From positions 1 through 64,000 of the forward strand of contig JBBFLK010000010.1 in NCBI GenBank assembly GCA_037479115.1: a DNA stretch of 64,000 bases, given 5' to 3'. Origin of the DNA: Anaerohalosphaeraceae bacterium (GTDB taxonomy: Bacteria > Planctomycetota > Phycisphaerae > Sedimentisphaerales > Anaerohalosphaeraceae). Both the position numbers and the translations under genes were made by a program. The notes under the pieces were generated by a model. It saw only the letters and a list, made by a program, of their open reading frames with translations, had not been told where the DNA came from and made no database searches. Below are positions 1 to 8,522 of this stretch, piece by piece; position 1 is the stretch's first letter, and each line of letters starts with the position of its first letter.

Positions 1-1653
1 TACTACATTGACGACTATCCGCTCAAAGTGATGTCAGAAGTATGGACGGATACGGCCGGCTTCAATCCTGAACAAAGATACGTTGTTGAAACGCGCACAA
101 AAGTCATCGAACGCTGCCTCCTGATGGCGACCGACCCCGGGGATTTGGTTTTTGATCCGACGTGCGGCAGCGGTACGACGGCCTACGTGGCCGAGCAGTG
201 GGGCCGGCGCTGGATTACCTGCGACACCTCGCGGGTGGCGCTGGCCATCGCCCGCCAGCGTCTGATGACCGCCGTCTTCGACTACTATGAACTGGCACAT
301 CCGGAAGAAGGCGTCGGAAGCGGCTTTATGTACAAGACTGTGCCGCACGTGACGCTCAAGTCCATCGCCAACAACCCGGAGATTGACGGCATCTACGCCC
401 GCATGCACCCGGCCATCGAAAAGGCACTGGCCGACCTCAACGCCTCGCTAAAGGGGCAAAAAATCAAATTCAAGGTTACATCCGGCGGACGCGAGGGGCA
501 TTTTGCGGATTTTGCCGCGCCCGATAATGCCACTTTCACAATGCCCTCTGGTCAAATCGTCAAGGTCAACGAACTCGTGGAGTGGGAAGTGCCGTTCGAG
601 TTCCCTGCCGACTGGCCTGAGTCGGCACGGCCGCCGTTTGAGGCCTTTCACCGGGAACGGCGTGCGATGCAGAAGGCGATGGATGAGGCGATTGCCCGGC
701 ATGCTGAGCAGGAAACCCTCTATGACCAGCCGTTTGTGGACCGCAAGCGGGTGCGTGTGAGCGGACCTTTTACCGTAGAAGCCGTACCGGCGCCCGCGGT
801 AAAATCTCCGGATGAGCTGCTGGAGGAAAAACCGCAGCCCGGGGATGTCTCTATCGCTCGAAGCGGGGAGACGCTTCGTCAGGCCGAGTGGCGGGATGAA
901 CTCTTACGAACCGGCATTCGCGGCAAGGGGGGGCAATACATTTATTTCAGCCGTCTGGAACCGATGCAGGGGTTCCGCTGGATAGCCGCAGAGGGAGAAA
1001 CCAAGGGAGAGCCGCCCATGCGTGCGGTGGTTTCTTTCGGACCGGAACATGCCCCGCTGGAACAGCGGCAGGTGGCTCAGGCACTTGAGGAGGCACAGAT
1101 GCTGGTACCCAAGCCCAAACTGGTGGTTTTTGCGGCGTTCCAGTTCGACCCCGAGGCGGCCAAGGATATTGATGAGACCAACTGGCCGGGAGTTACGCTG
1201 CTGAAAGTCCAGATGAATGCAGACCTCTTAACCGACGACCTGAAGAAAAAACGGGCCGGCAATGATTCGTTCTGGCTCATTGGACAGCCGGATGTGGAAA
1301 TTCGACGAAATCCGGACGGACAATATATTGTCGAAGTGCTCGGTTTTGACTACTACAATACAAAAACCGGTCAGATTGAATCCGGCAGCAAAGACAAAAT
1401 TGCCCTCTGGATGCTCGATACGGATTATGACGGACGGAGTCTTTATCCGCGTCAGGTCTTCTTTCCCCTGGCTGACGACAACGAAGCGTGGGCGAAGCTG
1501 GCCCGCAATCTCAAGGCGGAAATCGACCCCGAGCGCATCCGTGCCTACTGGGGCACCGTGTCGCTGCCCTTTGAACCGGGGGAATACAAGCGTATCGCTG
1601 TAAAAATCGTGGATGATCGAGGCATCGAGAGCTTAAAGATACTGGAGGTATAA
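1..1653 (+). CDS. DNA methyltransferase (type III Mod-like), 5'-truncated
   Basis: The reading frame is open from the first base of the window, so only the C-terminal 550 residues are seen. Near fragment residue 51 is the AdoMet-binding motif FDPTCGSGTT, followed by a CDTSRVALAIARQR stretch, as in N6-adenine/N4-cytosine methyltransferases. Motif I follows the expected position of the catalytic DPPY box, which would lie off-window; this order fits beta-class Mod enzymes. A long extension of about 450 residues after motif I is unusual and of unknown role. The stop is 2 bases before the start of the restriction helicase-nuclease, so the pair is an operon. Role: methylates the recognition site to protect it from the partner. 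Family is clear; sequence specificity cannot be read. Confidence 0.88.
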   Translation, partial: YYIDDYPLKVMSEVWTDTAGFNPEQRYVVETRTKVIERCLLMATDPGDLVFDPTCGSGTTAYVAEQWGRRWITCDTSRVALAIARQRLMTAVFDYYELAHPEEGVGSGFMYKTVPHVTLKSIANNPEIDGIYARMHPAIEKALADLNASLKGQKIKFKVTSGGREGHFADFAAPDNATFTMPSGQIVKVNELVEWEVPFEFPADWPESARPPFEAFHRERRAMQKAMDEAIARHAEQETLYDQPFVDRKRVRVSGPFTVEAVPAPAVKSPDELLEEKPQPGDVSIARSGETLRQAEWRDELLRTGIRGKGGQYIYFSRLEPMQGFRWIAAEGETKGEPPMRAVVSFGPEHAPLEQRQVAQALEEAQMLVPKPKLVVFAAFQFDPEAAKDIDETNWPGVTLLKVQMNADLLTDDLKKKRAGNDSFWLIGQPDVEIRRNPDGQYIVEVLGFDYYNTKTGQIESGSKDKIALWMLDTDYDGRSLYPRQVFFPLADDNEAWAKLARNLKAEIDPERIRAYWGTVSLPFEPGEYKRIAVKIVDDRGIESLKILEV

Positions 1654-1655
1654 AG

Positions 1656-4457
1656 ATGGGTAAGACCACGATTGACCGGCTGATCATCAACTCGCCCTAC
1701 GAAGAACCGCAGCACCACTGGCGCTACGAGCGGCAGACACGTATGTTTGAATTGGCGGACGGGCGGCGGCCGGCGGGCTATGTGACAGCCACACCGGATT
1801 CAAAATCTTTTGATGATCCGGGGATTTTTGTGGAAATTCCGCTGGTCAACCAGATTCGCCCGCGTGTGAAACAGTGGCGCCAAGCGGGGTACCCGGGTAT
1901 CACGAGCATTACCAAACGGCTTCTGGAGCATTGGACGAATCCAGAAAACTTTGAACAGCGGCGTTTTTTCTTCTGTCAGCTGGAAGCGGTAGAGACGCTG
2001 ATTTGGCTTACCGAGGCCCCTGCCTCGGAACGGACAGGGATTGACATTCCCGGCGACGGCGGAAAGTTTCTGCGGCAGTGCTGCAAAATGGCAACCGGTT
2101 CAGGAAAAACCATTGTGATGGCTATGGTAATCGCCTGGCATATTCTAAACAAGGTTGCAAATCCTCAGGATGCACGGTTTTCCAAAAACGTGCTGGTGAT
2201 TGCGCCCGGACTTACAGTCAAGAAGCGGCTGGAAGTGCTGTATCCTTCGGCAGAACACAATTACTATGAAGCATTTGACATTGTCCCGTCGGCGCTGCTG
2301 GAAAAACTTCGTCAGGGTCGTGTGCTCGTGCGCAACTGGCATGCCCTGTCGTGGGAAAGCGAGGAGCAAATCAAGAGAAAAAAGGGGGTGGACAAACGCG
2401 GCGCTAAAAGTGACGAGGCCTATACCCGCGAGGTACTTGGAGAAATGGCAAATGCTCACAATCTTCTGGTCATCAATGATGAAGCCCATCATGCCTGGCG
2501 TGTGAACCCGGAAGCGACCGGCAAATACCTGCGGCAACGAGACCTAAAAGACAGCGCTGAAGAGGCAACTGTTTGGATCGGCGGGCTTGATCGTCTGCAT
2601 CGTTCCCGCGGTATTTTGAAATGCTATGACTTTACAGCCACCCCCTTTGCTCCATCAGGAGGCCGCAGCGGAGAAGAAACATTGTTCGGCTGGATTGTCA
2701 GCGACTTCGGTCTGAACGACGCCATTGAATCCGGACTGGTCAAAACCCCGCGTGTTGTGGTCCGGGATGATGCTGTGCCTGATGCGCAGACGTATAAATC
2801 ACGACTCTATCACATTTACAATGACCCTGAAGTCCGAGATGACCTAAGCCGTTCCGCCAAACCTGAAGAGCCGCTGCCTGATTTGGTGCTGAATGCATAC
2901 TATTTGCTGGGATACGACTGGCGTGAGACGTTGAGGGCCTGGCGGGATGCAGGGCATGAGTTGCCGCCGGTGATGATTAGTGTGTGCAATCGTACCGAAA
3001 CAGCGGCACGGGTAAAACACGCTTTTGAAACCAGACGAATCCACATTGATGAACTGTGCGATCCGGCCCGTATTCTTCATATCGACTCAAAAGTACTGGA
3101 AAAAGCAGAAGCCCAAGAGGAAGCCGCCGTTTCAACCGAGTCTGAAAAAAATCCGGATGAGGAAGAAGAAAGAAAGGAGCCCAAATTAAAGAAGAGTGAA
3201 CAAGCAGAACTGCTGCGTCGCATGGTCGACTCCGTAGGCAAACCTGGGCAGCCGGGGGAAAAGATTCAGAATGTGATTTCCGTGGGGATGCTGTCGGAAG
3301 GGTGGGACACCAAAACTGTCACACACATTATGGGCTTGCGGGCTTTTACCAGCCAGCTTCTCTGTGAACAGGTGGTTGGTCGAGGTCTGCGCCGCACTTC
3401 CTACGAAATTAATCCGCAAACGGGCTTATATAATCCGGAATATGTCAACATCTTCGGTGTCCCCTTCACTTTTCTTCCGCACGAAGAGGCACAAGACGGA
3501 CCGCCCAAGCCGCCTGCTCCTAAAACCGCTGTTTATCCTGATCCTGCAAAAGCACAGTATGAAATTCGCTGGCCGAATGTTGTGCGCATCGAACGGGTTT
3601 ATCAACCCAAACTGACGCTGGATTGGTCCCATGTACGCCCGCTCGAATTGGATGCAACCAAAACAGCAAAAATTGCCGAATTAGCCCCTATTCTCGAAGG
3701 CAAACCGGATGTAACAAATATTGCCCGGATTGAGCTGGAGCGTCTGGCAAAAGAATTTCGCACTCAACGGATTATCTTTGAAACAGCCAGAGACGTGTTT
3801 GACCAGATGAAACATACATGGAAAGGCGGGAGAGAAATTTTACTGGCCCAGCTGGTAAAACTTATCGAACAATTTATTCGGTCAGACAGGATTTCTATTT
3901 TCCCGCCTCTTTTTAGTCAAGATGATTTGTTCCGCCGTCTGATCATCACATTAAACATGTCCCGTGTTGTTCAGCACATTTGGGATTCTATACGGCAGGA
4001 AAATACCGAGCGACTTGTGCCTGTGTTTGACCGCGACCATCCGATTCGCTCTACAGGGGAAATGCGTACCTGGTACACAAGCAAACCCTGTGAAAGAACT
4101 TTAAAATCCCATATCAACGTGTGCGTTTATGACAGTACATGGGAAGCAACGGATGCATTTGTACTGGACAACAGTGACAAAGTAACGTCCTGGGTCAAAA
4201 ACGATCATCTTAATTTTGAGATTCTTTATCTTTATAAAGGTATTGTATACAAATACCGCCCAGATTTTCTTATACGACTTGCTGACGGACAGATGCTTGT
4301 ACTGGAAACAAAAGGAGAAGAATCCGAAAAAGATAAAGTGAAACATCAATATTTAGATGAATGGTGTCAAGCCGTAACCAGCCATGGAGGATTTGGAAGA
4401 TGGTCATGGTTTGCTGTCAGACGGCCCGGAGAAATCCATGAGATTCTAAATGGTTGA
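1656..4457 (+). CDS. Type III-like restriction enzyme, Res helicase-nuclease subunit
   Basis: 933 residues with superfamily-2 helicase motifs in order: Walker A ATGSGKT (146-152), Walker B/motif II INDEAHH (around 263-269), motif III FTATPF, and motif VI QVVGRGLRR. The C-terminus carries a PD-(D/E)xK nuclease: RPDF with Asp at about 870, then LETK with Glu 884 and Lys 886. This combination defines Res-type restriction subunits that translocate and cleave unmethylated DNA. A ribosome-binding site GGAGG precedes the ATG and overlaps the end of the methyltransferase gene, so the two are co-translated. All motifs look intact, so the system is probably active. A charged Glu/Lys-rich insert lies near residues 485-515. 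Confidence 0.9.
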   Translation: MGKTTIDRLIINSPYEEPQHHWRYERQTRMFELADGRRPAGYVTATPDSKSFDDPGIFVEIPLVNQIRPRVKQWRQAGYPGITSITKRLLEHWTNPENFEQRRFFFCQLEAVETLIWLTEAPASERTGIDIPGDGGKFLRQCCKMATGSGKTIVMAMVIAWHILNKVANPQDARFSKNVLVIAPGLTVKKRLEVLYPSAEHNYYEAFDIVPSALLEKLRQGRVLVRNWHALSWESEEQIKRKKGVDKRGAKSDEAYTREVLGEMANAHNLLVINDEAHHAWRVNPEATGKYLRQRDLKDSAEEATVWIGGLDRLHRSRGILKCYDFTATPFAPSGGRSGEETLFGWIVSDFGLNDAIESGLVKTPRVVVRDDAVPDAQTYKSRLYHIYNDPEVRDDLSRSAKPEEPLPDLVLNAYYLLGYDWRETLRAWRDAGHELPPVMISVCNRTETAARVKHAFETRRIHIDELCDPARILHIDSKVLEKAEAQEEAAVSTESEKNPDEEEERKEPKLKKSEQAELLRRMVDSVGKPGQPGEKIQNVISVGMLSEGWDTKTVTHIMGLRAFTSQLLCEQVVGRGLRRTSYEINPQTGLYNPEYVNIFGVPFTFLPHEEAQDGPPKPPAPKTAVYPDPAKAQYEIRWPNVVRIERVYQPKLTLDWSHVRPLELDATKTAKIAELAPILEGKPDVTNIARIELERLAKEFRTQRIIFETARDVFDQMKHTWKGGREILLAQLVKLIEQFIRSDRISIFPPLFSQDDLFRRLIITLNMSRVVQHIWDSIRQENTERLVPVFDRDHPIRSTGEMRTWYTSKPCERTLKSHINVCVYDSTWEATDAFVLDNSDKVTSWVKNDHLNFEILYLYKGIVYKYRPDFLIRLADGQMLVLETKGEESEKDKVKHQYLDEWCQAVTSHGGFGRWSWFAVRRPGEIHEILNG

Positions 4458-4537
4458 GACCATTTTCTACTCTGTTGCCGTCGCGAAAAAGGGCTTGCAA
4501 AGCGAAGCAAATTCACGATACTGGGAAGGAAAGAAAG

Positions 4538-4601
4538 CAGGAATACAGGAATACAGGAAGACAGGTATACAAGAATACAGGTAGGCAAGGAATCAGGGAA
4601 A
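4538..4601. repeat. 8-bp tandem repeat array, consensus CAGGAATA
   Basis: Eight head-to-tail 8-mers can be read without gaps: CAGGAATA twice, then CAGGAAGA, CAGGTATA, CAAGAATA, CAGGTAGG, CAAGGAAT and CAGGGAAA. The units diverge progressively toward the right. The array lies in the 324-base gene-free gap after the restriction gene and is not part of a convincing reading frame on either strand. Confidence 0.85.
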
Positions 4602-4648
4602 AATTCGAAATCCGATCCGTCTTCGCTGCGCTTCGACGCGACAAGAAG

Positions 4649-4680
4649 CAGGAAGACAGGTAATCAGGTGGAAAGGGAAA
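4649..4680. repeat. Second block of 8-bp repeats (CAGG-type)
   Basis: Four more units in the same register family follow after a 47-base interruption: CAGGAAGA, CAGGTAAT, CAGGTGGA, AAGGGAAA. The interruption contains a GC-rich stretch (4618-4641) that is unlike the arrays around it. A lone CAGGAAGA recurs at about 4765, directly before the next gene. Confidence 0.7.
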
Positions 4681-4763
4681 AAATCCGAAATCCGAAATCC
4701 TAAACAAATTCGAAGTACGAAACTCGAAATACGAAACAAATACGAAACACGAAATACGAAATA
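4681..4763. repeat. 7-bp degenerate tandem repeat array (CGAAATA/CGAAATC)
   Basis: About eleven degenerate 7-mers of the type AAATCCG, then CGAAATA, CGAAACA and CGAAACT, interrupted by short AAACAA spacers. A single unit also occurs at about 4604-4611. Read on the minus strand this gives phenylalanine/arginine/serine-rich frames, but there is no supporting start signal, so it is not treated as coding. The array ends about 18 bases before the start of the PLP enzyme, so the ribosome-binding region of that gene (AGGAAG) sits in repeat-derived sequence. Confidence 0.8.
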
Positions 4764-4781
4764 ACAGGAAGACAAGAAGCG

Positions 4782-5987
4782 ATGGCAGCGAAGAGAACGG
4801 ACAGCGTGGGCAAGCGCGGGCTTTCGATGGCCGCCCGGGCGGTGCATGCGGGGGAGCCGCGAAAGCGGTATGCGGACTCGATCACGACGCCGATTGTGCA
4901 GACGTCGACGTTTGTGTTTGCCGACAGCCGGGAGATTGAACGGTACACGCACGGGGGCAAAAAGCGGTACGAATACGGGCGGTACGGGAACCCGACGGCG
5001 ACGATTGCGGAACGGCGGCTGGCGGATTTGGAGGGGGCCGAGGACTGCGTGGTGTTTTCGTCGGGGATGAGCGCGATTACGACGACGATTCTGTCGCTGG
5101 TACAGTCGGGCGACCATATTGTGATTACCGACGACAGCTACAAGAAGACGCTGGAGTTCTGCCGGTCGTACCTGAAGCAGTTCGGGATCGGCTGCACGAT
5201 TGTGCCGTTCGGGGATTATGGGGCGCTGGAGAAGGCGATTCGGAAGAATACGCGGTTTATCTTTTCGGAGTCGCCGACGAATCCGTATCTGAATATTTTC
5301 GATTTGGTGAAGCTGAAGGCGATTGCGCGGCGGCATCGGGTGCTGACGCTGATTGACAGCACGTTTGCGACGCCGCTGAACCAGCGGCCGCTGGAGTTCG
5401 GGATTGATTTGGTGCTGCACAGCTGCACGAAGTATCTGGCGGGGCATAATGATATTCTGGCGGGGGCGGTGCTGGGGCGGACGGAGCTGGTGGACAAGAT
5501 TCGCAACCTGCACAAGTCGATGGGGGGCACGATTGACCCGCACTGCTGCTATCTGCTGCTGCGGGGGCTGAAGACGTTTCCGCTGCGGGTGGCCAAGCAG
5601 AACGAGACGGCGCTGAAGGTGGCGCGGTATCTGGAGGGGCATCCGAAGATTCAGCGGGTGTATTATCCGTTTCTGGAGAGCCATCCGCATTATGAGGTGG
5701 CCAAAAGCCAGATGAGCGGGGGCGGCGGCGTGGTGACGTTTGAGACGAAGGGGACGCTGCGGTCGGCCAAGCGGTTTCTGGATGCGCTGCGGCTGTGCTA
5801 TATCGGGCCGAGTCTGGGGGGCGTGGAGACGCTGATTACGCATCCGGCACTGGTCAGCTATTACGACTATTCGCGGAAGGAGCGGTACGAGCTGGGGATA
5901 ACGGATACGCTGTTTCGGCTGGCGGTGGGAATTGAGGACGCCGAGGATATTATTGCGGACCTGGAGCGCGGGCTGCGGCAGCTGTGA
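4782..5987 (+). CDS. PLP-dependent Cys/Met metabolism enzyme (trans-sulfuration family)
   Basis: 401 residues, the usual length of cystathionine gamma-synthase, cystathionine beta/gamma-lyase, methionine gamma-lyase and O-acylhomoserine sulfhydrylase. The PLP-binding lysine is in HSCTKYLAGHND (Lys 217). Other family marks are RYGNPT near the N-terminus, SSGMSAI (phosphate binding), ESPTNP, and a C-terminal PSLGGVETLITHPA. The exact reaction within the family cannot be assigned. The start ATG is chosen because the family's N-terminal region begins just after it; AGGAAG lies about 14 bases upstream. Third codon positions are unusually often G (gcg, acg, ctg, ggg, cgg), unlike the C/T-balanced neighbours, which may indicate transfer or a local mutation bias. 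Confidence 0.88.
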   Translation: MAAKRTDSVGKRGLSMAARAVHAGEPRKRYADSITTPIVQTSTFVFADSREIERYTHGGKKRYEYGRYGNPTATIAERRLADLEGAEDCVVFSSGMSAITTTILSLVQSGDHIVITDDSYKKTLEFCRSYLKQFGIGCTIVPFGDYGALEKAIRKNTRFIFSESPTNPYLNIFDLVKLKAIARRHRVLTLIDSTFATPLNQRPLEFGIDLVLHSCTKYLAGHNDILAGAVLGRTELVDKIRNLHKSMGGTIDPHCCYLLLRGLKTFPLRVAKQNETALKVARYLEGHPKIQRVYYPFLESHPHYEVAKSQMSGGGGVVTFETKGTLRSAKRFLDALRLCYIGPSLGGVETLITHPALVSYYDYSRKERYELGITDTLFRLAVGIEDAEDIIADLERGLRQL

Positions 5988-6048
5988 AGAATTTCGGTTG
6001 CATATTCGGCGATTTGCCGTACTGTATATCCAAAAGGATAGTTTCCCG

Positions 6049-6477
6049 ATGAGAAAACGGCTTTGCGTGTTTGCTTTCGCGGTTTTTCTGGCCGGGTGCA
6101 GCCGCTATCAGGCCGCCCGCATCGCCCAGCCAGCGGGGCCGTATGTGCCGGCGATTTATGCGGCCGCCCAGATTAACGATGCGGAACTTCGCAACGAGGG
6201 TCTTCGCAACCTGGCCGCACGAAAGGACTTAACAGAAGGCGAGCTGGATTATCTGGTTTGCCTGCTGGCCGTGCGAAAAGGCACCAGCCCGCAGGTCCGG
6301 GATGTCCTGCTGCAGGTACTGAATCATCCGGCGGTGTCCTACCGGATAAAACACCGCATCTCCAGCGTTCTGCCGAACTTAGGGCTTCTGCCGGCCGACC
6401 AGAAACAGATTGCGGACGCTTTGGCCCCCGTGCCGACGGAAAGCCAATCCTCCCGGGCGGAAACATCAGCGAATTGA
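6049..6477 (+). CDS. Small predicted lipoprotein, unknown function
   Basis: 142 residues. The ATG at 6049 is preceded by AAAGGATAG and opens a lipoprotein signal: basic MRKR, hydrophobic core, then LAGC with the lipidated Cys at 17. The mature part is alpha-helical, with QINDAELRNEGLRNLAARKDLTEGELDYLV and a HEAT-like look, and no motif I can name. It follows the PLP enzyme by about 60 bases on the same strand and could be co-transcribed. Its 3' end abuts the tRNA gene on the opposite strand. I do not recognise the family. Confidence 0.65.
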   Translation: MRKRLCVFAFAVFLAGCSRYQAARIAQPAGPYVPAIYAAAQINDAELRNEGLRNLAARKDLTEGELDYLVCLLAVRKGTSPQVRDVLLQVLNHPAVSYRIKHRISSVLPNLGLLPADQKQIADALAPVPTESQSSRAETSAN

Positions 6478-6504
6478 CCCAAGTGCCCCCCTGCCGGTGA
6501 AAAC

Positions 6505-6575
6505 TGGAGCTGGCGGGAATCGAACCCGCATCCCCGCGATGCGACCGCGGTGTACTCCCATTATACGACAGCCCC
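6505..6575 (-). tRNA. tRNA-Ala (anticodon CGC)
   Basis: 71 nt fold into a full cloverleaf on the minus strand: 7-bp acceptor GGGGCTG/CAGCTCC, 4-bp D stem GTAT/GTAC, 5-bp anticodon stem CCGCG/CGCGG, 4-nt variable loop and T arm GCGGG-TTCGATT-CCCGC. The anticodon loop GTCGCAT gives anticodon CGC. The acceptor has a G3-U70 wobble pair and A73, the identity elements of alanine tRNA. No CCA end is encoded. The purine at position 32 is unusual. Confidence 0.9.
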
Positions 6576-6594
6576 TGAACGCAACAGGCCCCGC

Positions 6595-6623
6595 AGTATA
6601 TCGGGACCTTTCGAAAAGTGCAA
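6595..6623 (-). promoter_or_regulatory. sigma70-type promoter of tRNA-Ala
   Basis: On the minus strand TTGCAC (6618-6623) and TATACT (6595-6600) are 17 bases apart. The -10 box lies 19 bases before the mature tRNA 5' end, leaving a short GC-rich leader. The same TTGCAC -35 box is found ahead of the initiator tRNA. Confidence 0.75.
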
Positions 6624-6751
6624 TCTTTTTTCCTCCGATTCCCCGGACAAACCTTTGGAAAAAGAGCGGTCCTTGCGATGAGTGGAACCCGACAGCAGGA
6701 CGCTCCGGTACGGCGGTTTGCCTGGTTCCGCCCTTGTTCCAAAAACTTGTT

Positions 6752-7264
6752 TCAAAAACTCCAGGTTTCAAAACAGGCAATCTTTTCCAGCGGGACACGG
6801 GCAGGACTTTTGAATTCGTCGGCCGGATAGCCCAGCGTCAAAAGCTCTACAACAACAGCGTCCGTGGGTATTTGCAGAATCTTTCGCACCTCGTGGGGCA
6901 TAAAAGAGCCAATCCAGCAGGTTGCCAGGCCTAATTCGACCGCTTCCAGTGCCATATGCTCGAGGGCAATGGAGACATCGATCGGGGCTACGGGCTGTCC
7001 GCACCGCATGATGTAGGAGCTGACGGAACAGGCCGCTATCACCACCGGGGCCTGGGCCACGAAGGCCTGATTGTACGACGCCTGGGCCAGTGCGGTTCGC
7101 TTCTGCTGGTCTGTGACAACCACAAACCGCCAGTCCTGCAGATTGCGGGCGGAGGGAGCCAGCCGTGCCGCCTCCAATATCCGCATTAGTTTGTCTTTTT
7201 CAACCGGTTTGGGCAAATAAGCCCGACAGGAATACCGATTTTCAATCGCCTTCATCACATCCAT
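6752..7264 (-). CDS. Nitroreductase-family FMN oxidoreductase
   Basis: 170 residues beginning MDVMKAIENRYSCRAY, the typical nitroreductase opening in which the Arg-Ser-x-Arg pattern contacts FMN phosphate. SARNLQDWRFVVV and the late WIGSF...LQIPTDAVVVELLTLGYPAD are family landmarks. The ATG at 7264 is preferred over an upstream in-frame start because GAGGAG stands 8 bases before it. Expected to use NAD(P)H to reduce quinones or nitro compounds; the substrate is unknown. It is monocistronic, divergent from the glycosyltransferase gene, with 142 bases between them. Confidence 0.88.
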   Translation of the reverse strand: MDVMKAIENRYSCRAYLPKPVEKDKLMRILEAARLAPSARNLQDWRFVVVTDQQKRTALAQASYNQAFVAQAPVVIAACSVSSYIMRCGQPVAPIDVSIALEHMALEAVELGLATCWIGSFMPHEVRKILQIPTDAVVVELLTLGYPADEFKSPARVPLEKIACFETWSF

Positions 7265-7406
7265 TTTTCTGACTCCTCTTTTCTGTAGTTCGGCAGTGTA
7301 CTGTATCATAATCGGCCTCGGCGGAAAAGGGAGTCTCTTCCGTCAATTTTTTCTTACATAAAATCTTCTTTTGAAGTATCTTATTGCTCCGGACAGAGGA
7401 AAAAAG

Positions 7407-8522
7407 ATGGCATTTTTTCTTGTTTCAGGTTTGCTTTTAGGAATTGCTTCCTTCGGGCTGACGGTGATTCTGACTGCTGTCGTTCGGCGGGCGGCCGTCC
7501 GGTACGGCTTTGCCGCACACCCTCAGCCGGACCGCTATCACCAATCCGTAATCGCACTCGGAGGCGGCATCGCCCTTTTTGGAACCCTTCTGATTCTGCT
7601 GCTTTCGGCGGTCCTTTCCGTGCAGTTCGGCTCGGAATTTATCCGCCGCAGTTTTCCCGCTCTGAGCCCCTATTTGAGAGGGTTTGCGGACAAACAGAGG
7701 GATTTGCTTATCGTGCTGGGCTGCGGTCTGGTGCTGCATCTTGTCGGACTCTGGGACGACAAAAAGCGTCTGGGCCCCTTTCTGAAGCTGGCGGTCCAAA
7801 TCCTGGTCTCCGCCGCTGCGGCTGTTTGGGCAGATATCCGCCTCGAATTCTTTATCCAAAACCGGCTGATTACACTTATCCTGTCTGTGCTGTGGATGGT
7901 TTTGTTGATTAACGCCTTCAATTTTCTCGACAATATGGATGGGGTTTCAGCCGGAATTGCCGCCATCGTCTCCGCCGTCCTGCTGGCGGCAGCCGCACGC
8001 AGCGGACAGGTCTTTGTCGGAGGGCTGGCGGTGCTGCTGCTGGGAAGTCTGCTGGGCTTCCTGACGTTCAACTTTCCGCCTGCGCGGATTTTTATGGGGG
8101 ATGCAGGCTCGCTGGTGGTCGGTTTTTTTGTGGCCGTGCTCTCGCTTCGCACAACGTATTACAACCCGGCCCTTGAGCTGCCCCTCAGTGCCGTGTTTAT
8201 GCCGCTGGTTGTGATGGCCGTTCCTCTTTATGATTTCAGCAGCGTCCTGTTTCTTCGGCTTCGGCAGGGGAAAAACCCCCTCATCGGCGATACGCAGCAT
8301 TTCTCGCATCGGCTTCGCCGCCGCGGATTGTCCGACCGGCAGGTTGCCCTGACTCTTTATCTGACAACGCTCTGTACATCGGCCGGAGCCGTGGTTCTCC
8401 AGAAAACCGACTGGGTGGGTGCGGTTTTGATTTTTCTCCAGACGCTGATGGTGCTCGGCGTCATCGCCGTCCTCGAAAGCAGCGGACAGGCCAATCAGAT
8501 TTCGTCTAAAGAACCCAAATGA
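7407..8522 (+). CDS. Polyprenyl-phosphate sugar-1-phosphate transferase (WecA/TagO/MraY-like)
   Basis: 371 residues with about 10 hydrophobic segments. Family motifs: HPQPDRYHQSVIALGGG at the N-terminus, Mg-binding FLDNMDGVSAG (around 172-182), ARIFMGDAGSLVVGF (around 224-238) and the HFSHRLRRRGLS loop (around 298-309). It transfers a sugar-1-phosphate from a UDP-sugar to undecaprenyl phosphate at the inner membrane, the first step of O-antigen or exopolysaccharide synthesis. The ATG at 7407 follows AGAGGAAAAAAG. Its stop overlaps the next gene in an ATGA, so translation is coupled. The donor sugar is not determined by sequence alone. Confidence 0.87.
   Translation: MAFFLVSGLLLGIASFGLTVILTAVVRRAAVRYGFAAHPQPDRYHQSVIALGGGIALFGTLLILLLSAVLSVQFGSEFIRRSFPALSPYLRGFADKQRDLLIVLGCGLVLHLVGLWDDKKRLGPFLKLAVQILVSAAAAVWADIRLEFFIQNRLITLILSVLWMVLLINAFNFLDNMDGVSAGIAAIVSAVLLAAAARSGQVFVGGLAVLLLGSLLGFLTFNFPPARIFMGDAGSLVVGFFVAVLSLRTTYYNPALELPLSAVFMPLVVMAVPLYDFSSVLFLRLRQGKNPLIGDTQHFSHRLRRRGLSDRQVALTLYLTTLCTSAGAVVLQKTDWVGAVLIFLQTLMVLGVIAVLESSGQANQISSKEPK

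Noticed and set aside
4538-4763. Possible CRISPR array
   Set aside because: Units are 7-8 bases, head-to-tail and degenerate, with no unique spacers and no cas genes.
4593-5843. 416-residue minus-strand frame opposite the PLP enzyme and entering the repeat array
   Set aside because: Arg/Pro-rich antisense shadow of a G-ending gene; the PLP motifs on the plus strand are decisive.
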